Shown piece after piece: positions 25,878 to 34,700 of a stretch of 64,000 bases of DNA; within the stretch, counting starts at the first letter, position 1, and every line of letters starts with the position of its first letter. The stretch lies in assembly GCA_016183235.1 (NCBI GenBank), contig JACPFA010000033.1:89673-153672 (forward strand). Reading direction: 5' to 3'. Origin of the DNA: Deltaproteobacteria bacterium. GTDB lineage: Bacteria; UBA10199; DSSB01; JACPFA01. Made by a program: the position numbers and the translations under genes. The notes under the pieces are model-generated. The model was not told the DNA's origin, ran no database searches, and was given only the letters and a program-made list of their open reading frames with translations.

Positions 25878-25915
25878 TCCCCTCCCTTTATGGGAGGGGA
25901 TTAAGGGGAGGGGGA
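25878..25915. repeat. CCCCTCCC/GGGAGGGG palindrome, left flank of DUF559 gene
   Basis: CCCCTCCCTTTATGGGAGGGG plus a trailing GGGGAGGGGG overlap the 3' end of the DUF559 gene. The same C/G-rich palindrome type recurs on its other side at 26271-26370. Confidence 0.65.
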
Positions 25916-26254
25916 TTTTAGACCCTCACAAGCTTGGTAAATTCTCTCTAATATTTCTGAGGTATTAGTTAGCACTTCACGATTCCAAAATCTCAGCACC
26001 TTATATCCTTGCTTCTGAAACCACTGATCACGTTGTTGATCTTCCACTGTCTGTTCTGCATGTTGTCCGCCATCACACTCGATAATCAAGCGTTTTTCAT
26101 AACACACAAAATCTACAATATAATCTCCAATAGGTTCCTGTCTTCTAAATTTGAGGCCACTGAATCTTTTCGCCCTCAGATGATACCATAAACGATTTTC
26201 AGTATCAGTTGATTGGCTCCTTAACTTTTTTGCAAAAGAGGTCATTGGTTTCAT
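25901..26254 (-). CDS. DUF559-family endonuclease-like protein
   Basis: The 117-residue protein matches DUF559, a Vsr/restriction-endonuclease-like fold. RSQSTDTENRLWYHLRAK and FRRQEPIGDYIVDFVCYEKRLIIECDGGQHAEQ give the D..ExD-Q-H catalytic-type core. Then come RDQWFQKQGYKVLRFWN and an end at YQACEG. Conserved acidic and His residues appear intact, so nuclease activity is possible. It is a lone gene framed on both sides by CCCTCTCC-type palindromes, an arrangement that suggests a mobile cassette. Confidence 0.88.
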   Translation of the reverse strand: MKPMTSFAKKLRSQSTDTENRLWYHLRAKRFSGLKFRRQEPIGDYIVDFVCYEKRLIIECDGGQHAEQTVEDQQRDQWFQKQGYKVLRFWNREVLTNTSEILERIYQACEGLKSPSP

Positions 26255-26270
26255 TTTTTCTGTTCTTCAT

Positions 26271-26370
26271 CCCTCTCCTTGTCCCCTCTCCCTAACCCTC
26301 TCCCACAAGGGGAGAGGGGAATACGCATGGAATGCCACCCCATCCACCTCTCCCACAAGGGGAGAGGGGA
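26271..26370. repeat. CCCTCTCCC/GGGAGAGGG palindromes, right flank of DUF559 gene
   Basis: Two copies of CTCTCCCACAAGGGGAGAG (about 26297-26319 and 26348-26370) plus CCTTGTCCCCTCTCCCTAACC lie just upstream of the DUF559 start. Confidence 0.7.
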
Positions 26371-26478
26371 ATTTTGAGCCATTGTGGGTTTAATTAACAA
26401 ACCCGTTGAATTTTGAAAGAAATTTTTACCTTTTTGCTTTTAAGTGGGGTCTAAGAAGTAAACGGACCTTGATTAATT

Positions 26479-27477
26479 ATGAAGAAAAGAATTTTTTCCA
26501 TGGTATTACTGACTTTAAGCTTTTTGGGGAATCATTCCTGTGAAATATGGGTTGATGACCTGCTCGGTCCTTTTTACTTTTATTATGTCCCCGATGATTT
26601 CACGACCATTCAGGAGGCCATTGATTTTGCTGAGACCGGAGATACCGTGGTGATTGAAGCTGGGGTTTATTCGCCTTCTGAAAATGGGGAATATTTCCCC
26701 CTTGAACTTAAATCGGGGGTGAGTTTGAAGGGTAGTAACAATACCATCCTCGATGCTGAAAATTCCGGGCCCATTTTTGACCTCTTTAACCTAAGTGGCA
26801 TCACCATTGAAGACCTCACCTTGCGCAATGGCTGGGCCAATCAAGGCGGGGCTTTGTCGATTGTTGATTCTAGTGTGACCCTTAAAAATTTGCTCATCCA
26901 TCACAACCGGGCTGACTTGCGGGGTTCTGCTATTTATTTAGAAGATGCCGATGGCACGGTGATTAAAAATAATCTGATTTATAATAACTACCAAACCGTC
27001 TCGGGCGGTGGAAACCCCGCCCAAGTAGAAGCCATTGCTAGCAATTTTTCTTTTATTAACAATACAGTGGCCAATGGCGATGGAGATGGGTTGAAGCTCA
27101 TGGGGTCGAGTACCACAACAGTGCTTAACAATATATTTTACAACAATGGCAATACAACCGTAGGCGTAGGGGCCAATGACCTTTCCTCTGCTCAAAATTC
27201 AACCATTACTTATAATTTATTTTACTTGAATGACTTAGGCCCTTTATATTTGCAGGGGGCTAGTCGAACTGCAAACGACGCCAACAACTTTTCAAGTGCC
27301 GATTCGGTTTATGAAAATTTTGAAGGCAACCCCTTCTTTGTAAATTCGAGTGCGGGTGATTTTCGTTTAATATCAGGCTCGGTTGCCATTGATGCTGGCG
27401 ATCCCGCCACTCACTTCAACGACACCAACGGCAGCCGCAACGACCTAGGCGCTTATGGTGGCCCGGATACATTATAG
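26479..27477 (+). CDS. exported right-handed beta-helix protein
   Basis: The 332-residue protein has a signal peptide with a Cys at residue 21 (an imperfect lipobox). It then has FTTIQEAIDFAETGDTVVIEAGVY, the typical opening of pectate-lyase-like parallel beta-helices. Turn repeats such as VIKNNLIYNN, FINNTVANG and VLNNIFYNNG follow. It ends FRLISGSVAIDAGDP and NDLGAYGGPD, the usual C-terminal signature of these surface proteins. Substrate and function are unknown. It stands alone between the DUF559 gene and a convergent nucleotidyltransferase-fold gene. Confidence 0.82.
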   Translation: MKKRIFSMVLLTLSFLGNHSCEIWVDDLLGPFYFYYVPDDFTTIQEAIDFAETGDTVVIEAGVYSPSENGEYFPLELKSGVSLKGSNNTILDAENSGPIFDLFNLSGITIEDLTLRNGWANQGGALSIVDSSVTLKNLLIHHNRADLRGSAIYLEDADGTVIKNNLIYNNYQTVSGGGNPAQVEAIASNFSFINNTVANGDGDGLKLMGSSTTTVLNNIFYNNGNTTVGVGANDLSSAQNSTITYNLFYLNDLGPLYLQGASRTANDANNFSSADSVYENFEGNPFFVNSSAGDFRLISGSVAIDAGDPATHFNDTNGSRNDLGAYGGPDTL

Positions 27478-27494
27478 AGAAGAAATTTTCATTT

Positions 27495-28553
27495 TCACTG
27501 AACAATTTCCTTCAATATTTCTTGAACGATGGCATTTTCTCCTTTCACGGTGGCAAGGACTTTTAGAACTGGCTGATACCAATTTTTACCACGGCTTTTG
27601 AGTTCTTCCCACGCTCGACTTAAATCACCTTTTCTATCTCGAGCTAATACTTCCAACAAACTTAGGGCCTGAGATAAATCTTTCTTTGCTTTAGCGACCA
27701 CAGCTATTTCTCTTTTGGTTGAAACAAGGAGTTTATGAAATACGAAGTAAGCCGGATTAGGTACATAAACCAAAATTCCATCATCATAAGGTATGACGCA
27801 TTCAATAGGATCCGATATTAAATAATCCAGAAATCGCAAAGGTTGGGCTGCTACTTTTAAAGAGGGGAGTTCAATAGGTTTAGCCGTGGGTTTGCCAACC
27901 AGAGGAGTTAATAAATCTAAATGCAATTCCCGCCCCAAAATTTTAAAAGTAGTTGAGGGATGTTTCAAGTTAAGTGGTGGCACGGGAACAAAACCTAACC
28001 TAGCATGATCCAAAACTTTGGGAAGATCACTGGATGCATTTTCCATGGCCAATGCCACTGAGATATGACGCTCTTGTGCAATGTCAATATCTTGCGTACG
28101 GTTTTGTTGCAACCAAACCACACCCAACAATTGGGAATAGGCCTGAAAAGCGTGTGTGCCCACTAACACCGATCCCATTTTAAAAACACCACTTTCGGCC
28201 AAAAGCATGATCACGCGGGAACTTAAAGAATCAGGAATCATAACCCCCCCTTGAATGAGCATGGAGCAAAGTCTCTTGCGATTTTCCTGATCTGACAATT
28301 TAAGTGTCTTGCCTATTTGATGATTATGAATAAGATTTAAAAGCTCAAGACTTTCCGGCCCTAAATAAGTTTGAGTTTGCTTGCCAGAAAAACGATGCTG
28401 AAGATACCAATAATTCTTTTGCTTGATTTTTTTGCAAACGAAAGTGCCTTTTAAATCGGCAATGGAACGGCTAGCCTCATCAGCTTGAACCAATTGTAAA
28501 AGCTGGGCATAAAGTGTTGTTACGGTTGGGGAAAGATCTTTGAAAGGGGTCAT
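27495..28553 (-). CDS. GSU2403-family nucleotidyltransferase-fold protein
   Basis: The 352-residue protein resembles the GSU2403 nucleotidyltransferase-fold family. It has an N-terminal helical part (KNYWYLQHRFSGKQTQTYLGP) and then GTHAFQAYSQLLG....RTQDIDIA, in which G-S/T-x-A and D-x-D correspond to the nucleotidyltransferase core. LHLDLLTPL, CVIPYDDGILVYVPNPAYFVFHKLL and a C-terminal helical tail follow. Such proteins can be free-standing or antitoxin-like parts of defence modules; the partner here is unclear. A strong palindrome sits at its start codon. Confidence 0.78.
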   Translation of the reverse strand: MTPFKDLSPTVTTLYAQLLQLVQADEASRSIADLKGTFVCKKIKQKNYWYLQHRFSGKQTQTYLGPESLELLNLIHNHQIGKTLKLSDQENRKRLCSMLIQGGVMIPDSLSSRVIMLLAESGVFKMGSVLVGTHAFQAYSQLLGVVWLQQNRTQDIDIAQERHISVALAMENASSDLPKVLDHARLGFVPVPPLNLKHPSTTFKILGRELHLDLLTPLVGKPTAKPIELPSLKVAAQPLRFLDYLISDPIECVIPYDDGILVYVPNPAYFVFHKLLVSTKREIAVVAKAKKDLSQALSLLEVLARDRKGDLSRAWEELKSRGKNWYQPVLKVLATVKGENAIVQEILKEIVQ

Positions 28554-28554
28554 A

Positions 28555-28587
28555 GTTATACGTTATATTACAAATTTAACGTATAAC
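28555..28587. promoter_or_regulatory. 11-base inverted repeat at the start of the nucleotidyltransferase-fold gene
   Basis: GTTATACGTTA and its exact complement TAACGTATAAC are 11 bases apart, directly upstream of the ATG at 28553. It looks like an operator for autoregulation, or for control of the divergent pair with giant gene 1. Confidence 0.6.
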
Positions 28588-28646
28588 TAGTCAACCCAAT
28601 AATGGAAAACCATTTTGTTCTAATTTTTGTTATTATTTGTATAATA

Positions 28647-28656
28647 ATTGTACAAT
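28647..28656. promoter_or_regulatory. ATTGTACAAT palindrome upstream of giant gene 1
   Basis: The perfect 10-base palindrome ATTGTACAAT recurs at 58027-58036. A related TGTACAAAT lies at 57062-57070 before another sigma-54 promoter. It may be an activator site. Confidence 0.35.
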
Positions 28657-28671
28657 GATACGTCAAATCGA

Positions 28672-28683
28672 GGTGCCTACACC
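28672..28683 (+). promoter_or_regulatory. candidate enhancer site GGTGCCTACACC of giant gene 1
   Basis: GGTG and CACC half-sites flank CCTA. The centre is 89 bases upstream of the -24 GG. An almost identical word (GGTGCCTATACC) lies at the identical distance from the -24 GG of giant gene 2. Confidence 0.6.
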
Positions 28684-28763
28684 TCTAAGAACTAAAAGCA
28701 TCCCGGGGAGCTATACTAACTTATTGATATAATTATATATTTTTAAGTTTTCTTAGCCAGCAA

Positions 28764-28780
28764 TTGGTATAAACCTTGCT
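28764..28780 (+). promoter_or_regulatory. sigma-54 promoter of giant gene 1
   Basis: TTGGTATAAACCTTGCT has GG-N10-GC spacing and a consensus -12 TTGCT; the CACG part of -24 is weak. The predicted transcription start, 28791, leaves a leader of only three bases before the ATG. Confidence 0.65.
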
Positions 28781-28793
28781 ATGAATTAAAAGG

Positions 28794-31700
28794 ATGGTGT
28801 GGATATTTTTAGGGGATTTAGGTTCCGTTACTCGCACGGTGGGGCCCGTTGCCAATCAGCCGGAAACGCCACCTCCCCTCGCTCCTGCTCCGAGCGTTTG
28901 GTCGCTCATTACCTCTCCACAACTTTGGGCTGCCAATGCGGGCAATGGGCAACCGCCTAGGCCTGGGGTTTTTGGTACAGCCCAGGCTTATACTGGACAA
29001 ATCGCTCCAAACCAAGCAACCGGCACTCCCATTGACCTGACCCCTTTCATGGATATCTTAGAAAATGGGATTCGTAACGAAGCTGATTTAAAATTAGCGC
29101 ATCAACTATTCATGTTGATTGATCCCGAAGATGCGGGAAAGATTTCGGAAGCGGCAAAGGGGGTACCGATAAAATTTGTGGAAGTAGACCCTCGTAGCAA
29201 CATACGTGGAGGTACGCACGTTACGTTTGACCAGGATATCAGCCGGAAAACTGCGGCACAAGCCCAGAGAATTACCCTTCATACCTCTGGCACTCAAGGT
29301 ACTAATATCGTCACTCTACTTCATGAACGAGTGCACGCAGCGCCCTACTCTTACTTACCACTAGACTATCATTTAGACCTACCCGACATTCCTGGGTCCG
29401 ATGCAACTTTTCACCAAATCTACCACGCCGTGCTTGCCAACAAATACTACGACGAAGCCATGGCCTTTTCATCGGAAACCCGCTTCGCTATGGCGTTTCA
29501 CCAGACCGCTGGGCACAATTTATTTGAATTTAAGTCCCTTCAAAATTATTTGGAGACTGAGGAGGTCATAGACTCTGCTTATGCACACTATGGCTTTGAA
29601 GGAGTTTACTGGGCCATACGGGAAAGTGAGGCCTACCTCCCTTACAAAATTGGGGCCCTTTATCTGGCCTTGCTTCGCAAGACTAACCAACAAAGTTACC
29701 CCACTTGGGGCGAAATCCTAACCCTAATGAATGTTGAGGAAAAAGACGGTAAATTAATCATTACCGCAAAGGCCTTGGGAGATTTTTATCAAAAGCACCT
29801 AAAACCGCTGATTGACCGCCACCAAACTCGGATGGGTTTAGCCGCTTTAAGCCTCGCCACCATGACCGGTGAAGCAGCGAAAAAAAGAGATCGTGCTTTG
29901 GCATTTTTAATGGGCAGGCTTTCTCCTGAAGAAGCACAAGATTTTTTACGCAAAGATTTTGATTTTGTGGTCACACAAGTAGGAGCTCTCATGGGAGATC
30001 CACTTGAAGAAAAGGCCAGGGCCTCTAAACAAGCAAAAATCACTGAAGTGGATATTGAGCCTCGTCCTAAACCCCTTCCAGCCAACAACCCTAATCTTCT
30101 TCAAGATGCCCCTGAAATGGCTGCTGATACTATTGAAATCCTAGGTAAGGAAGCCGAATTAGTGACAAAAATTTTAGCTAGCTCGATTCAAGGAATTATC
30201 TCCCAATGGAAAATCGTGCTCCACTTTGCTGAATACACCGATCCTCTTACCGCTGCCAAGGTCTATGGCAAACTCATGGGAATCATGCAAACTGAACCCA
30301 AGTCCAATACCCAATGGCAATTAGGGATTTCGCTACTGCGCTCAGGATATATGGCTGAAGGTATGAGCATGATTGCCGAGGCCTTTAGAGAAAAACCCCT
30401 GAAATCCCACCGGGATAGTCGTATTCACATCACAGAGGGTGACATTAAAATCCTGGTCGATGCCGGCGAGGCCGCATGGGTTGGAGATGTGCTGGCCATC
30501 GCAGAAAAAACTTTGAGAGACCTGGAGCAAAAACGTGAACTTGACTATAGCTTAGCTGAGGTGGTTTATGATTTGGGAATTGTATTGGGTGATCTTCAGG
30601 CACTACCCCATTCAACTGAAACGGAGTCTTTGAAAAAGAGAGCCTATGACTTACTCGCCCGATCAGTGGATCTATTGCAAGGCACTTTCATTGGAAGAGT
30701 CAAAGATACTATTAAATATAGCCCTACAGAAAATGAAACTGTCGAACAAGCTTCCCAAAGAAATATTCTTTTTCAACTAGGACGATGTATTAGATTCTAC
30801 TTAGCCGATCCTCAGCAAGTCTCCCGAGGTTTAGAAATTTTCTTTTATCACGATCAACACTTTAAAATATTAGAACCCTATAATCGGAATGGTCTCTTTA
30901 CAGATATTTTAATAATAGACGTTGGCAAGTGTGGTTCTAACACCGATAGGCAAAGATTATGGGATTTTTATTTTCGGTCTTATGCTACCCCACTCAGTCA
31001 ACATTTAGAATACTTGGCGGATTTAGCCTTGGGTTCAACCGATCTCGATCTGCAACGAGCCGGGCTTGAATTTTTGCTCAAACCACAAACGGGCTTTACA
31101 GAAATTGCCCGTTGGAATGCGATCTTAAAAAATCTCGCCTCCTTTCCATCAAATGATCAAGCTTCTATTTTAAAAAATGTTTACCAACAAATTCTTTCTA
31201 CCAAATCTTCTTTTGAGGACTCATTTGGAGCAAAAACTTGCCTGTTCAAGCTTATCAAGCTCGCCTTGGAAGGAGGCCAACGAGAGATGATTCAAGATTT
31301 TGTTGACCGATGGAAAAGGGAAAGCACACCTTTCCACCGTGAAAAAACAATCGGGCTATGGGTTGAAACTTTATCTGCCATTCTTAATCAAGGGCAAGGC
31401 CTAGACACCCTTGTGGAACGTATTGAACACGACCTAGTCGAAACCCGTAGGCAATTTGACAAAACCGCCCTGTTGGAAATTCTATCCCTGCTTAGCGAAG
31501 CTTCAAGTAATGGCAGTTGGCTAGCAAATTTTGCCGGAAAAGAATCTTGTCTCTTGCGTTTGGCCATGGCGTGCATTGACAAAACCCTCCAAAGCATAGG
31601 TGGCCATTCAACGGATTATGCCTATCAATTGAGTCCGCTCTTTGATGCCCTAAAAACCTTGCCGGTTTCTGACCAAGAAAAAGATAAACTCTTTGCCCAC

Positions 31701-34700
31701 CTCATCGAGAAGGCCTCGCCTGAGCCTGGAGTTTATGCCAAATCTCTTGAAGGATTGGAAGGCCTGTTAGAAGCCATCCGAGTCATCCCCTTTATTTTAG
31801 AAAGCCCCAACTACCCCCTTGCCCGAAAAATCCTAATTAATCGGCTGGCAGCCGCTGCTAGAGCCTTGCGTTACCATGGTGAAGATTTTCGTATGACCAG
31901 GACCCTAGAAGGCCTCCAATGGGTTTGTGAAAGGCTAACCGATGATGCGCTCGCCCCTTCCAACCCAGATTTGAAAAATTTACGAACTACCGATGAATAT
32001 CAAAGGGCGCTGGCTTACTTACGAGCCTTTGTTTCACCTGAGGTTCGCCCAAGCTTGAACCCTGGTGAACTTAAAGCTGCTTATCAAGCTGCCCTGCGCG
32101 AGGGTGATACAGCCACGCTTCAGGGATTGAGTGCTGATATAAAAGAATTGGTAGCTCATGAATGCCAGACCTTTAGAGGAGAAGGTTACGATGGTAAACC
32201 TAAAACCATTGACGAATTACGCCAACTCTTTTTTGCACAAATTTATGAGGATTGGCAAAGAGCCTACGCTACAGGTGAAGAGGCCATGGCAGAAACTCTG
32301 TTTGAATTATGGAGTTCTTCAAACGATCCCCGAGAGGCCAAGGTAAAAAGGCTTTTTTTCTTAAGAGAGTTGGCTAACCCTTCTTTAAGCCTAAAATGGA
32401 AACGCCTTATTTTTGCCAAACTCAAGGAAACTGACACCATCTCGGTCTACGCAGTTCATACTGCCGAAACCCTCAGTAAAAATGGTGAAACCGAGCAGGA
32501 AAATCTTTTTTACCAAATGTTTGAGCTCCTTAAAAGCCGTGACTTAAGAAATGGCGGGGATTTTTGGCTGAACCTGATAGCGCTGTTACCCCCTGATGAG
32601 GCACGACAATTTCTACAACGCTGCCGTCTCCAGGTTCATCATTCCACCACAAAGTTTGATTTAGCGAAGCCCATGGATTGGTTAGTGTATATGGGTGAAT
32701 CTGATTATACAGATAAACGGACTTTGGAACGGCGCAGCTCTATTCTTTTTGCTGCCCTTCACTTGGCTGTCGTCATAGAGAAAAAAGGTATTACCCACTT
32801 AAACCGGGAAAAATTGCTAGCCGAATTTTTGGCCCTTGTACCCACCTTCCCCTGGCAATACCGTTATCTAAGCCAGCATGATTTTGGAGAGGTTTTAGAA
32901 CTATTACAAAGGGCTAAGTTACCTACCGCAGAAGTAGCCGAGGCTCTCATTGCTCATTTCCCAAAAATACAAACAGAATATGATTGGCTCTACGACAAGA
33001 TCCGCCTAGGCCAAGTTAAATTACCCCCTTTCTTTGAAGAACGGGATATTCTAACCAGGCACCTTTTAACCTGGATCTTTTTAGAATTTATTGAAGGGGA
33101 ACAAAATCCCTTATTAGTAGAATTGAAAAATGCAAAAAATTTCGGCGAAGCTTTGCGTATTTTTATAGAAAAGACCGGCCTAGAAAAAGTGGGGCAGTTT
33201 TTGAGCTTTTGGCCAGAAGTGCCTCTAGAAATTCGCCAAGAGCTAGTAAAATTACAAAGCAATGTAGAGCCTAGTCATTTTGAAGAGGTCAAGGCAACCA
33301 TCCGTGAACAATTTGCAGGTAGTCCATTCGTTGATGAACTCATTACCAATCTTGAAACATACCACGAGGCAGGAACTGCTCTTATCGGTTCAGGCACCAT
33401 TGGTGAAGTTTATCGATCGGCCCTAACCATCGACGGTCGAAGGCAAGAAGTAGCCATTAAGGTCGTTCCCAAATCCAAAGAAGATAAATTTAAAACCGCT
33501 TTATCTAAACTTCAAAATGTGGCCCGATTTTTGGAACTCCACAGCGGACGCCTGCCTGGTGCTCAGCAGGCCAAACGTTTGGTAAACTTTTTCTTAGAAA
33601 TGGTACGCCCAGAATTTGATCTCACCCAAGAGGCTCAAAATGCCGCGGCCATACGGGCCCATAAATCGTCTGGTATTGATCTCCCTGAGTATGTGATTGA
33701 TGGAGAAGGCAAACCACTGGTGCGAGCAAAGGCTAGTGTCCAAAAATTCATTCAAGGTATTCCCCTCTCTCAAATCCCTGACCATGCCACCCGACAACTA
33801 ATTTTAGACAAACTGCAAGAGGAGTTGATGAAGCAGGCCTTGGAACAGGGGCGGTATCATTCCGATCTACAGCCCGGCAATGTGCGAGTACAAATCGAGG
33901 ATGACGGCACTTATAAAATTTGGCTCTTAGATTTTGGCCAAGTGGGAGAATTATCCGGGTTTGAACAAAACCAGGTACGGGAATTCATGGGTTCCTTTAT
34001 GGAGTTAAACGAACATCCCGACCAACTGGTAAATGTTTTAGAACAAATGGGCACCAAACTGGCTGATTATGATCGCACGCTTTTGCTAGGAGAACTTATT
34101 GAAATCGGCACAAGCTGGGAAGCCGATCTCAACCATCTTTCTGAATTGATCAGCAGAATTTTTAAGGCCTGTCAACAACATGGCCTAGAAATCAACCTGC
34201 CTTACCTTCAATTACTCAAAGGCATGGCCACATTTGAAGCCCTCCGTTCTACGGCAATGGAAGCCCCTGACCAACCTGCCCGCATTCCCGTTACCGAACT
34301 TCGACCCATGGAAGAACCTACTAAACCAGATCCCGCAAAACCAGAAATACCCAAACCTACATTTCCTCCCAAACCAGATTCACCCTGGCTTACCGCCCTT
34401 AAAGGATTCTGGAAAGAACATGTGACAACATATGGTGAGCGCGCCTTGGCAGAAAAAGCTCGCATCGTTGAGGCATTGAATCAACATTTTGCAGGCGAAT
34501 TGAGCCCAGAAGAAATCAATAAACTTTTTGATCGGCTTTATGATCCGATGGGTAAAGCATTTACCGTGCGCAGTAGCTCGGGTGAAGTTTTTGAAAACTT
34601 GAACCACGTTGAAGCGTTATTGCGAACTGCCGTTGAACAAGGCAAAGGCAACACCGTCACGATCGAAGATTTCCTCGTGCAAATCGAAGGCCGCAAAGAT

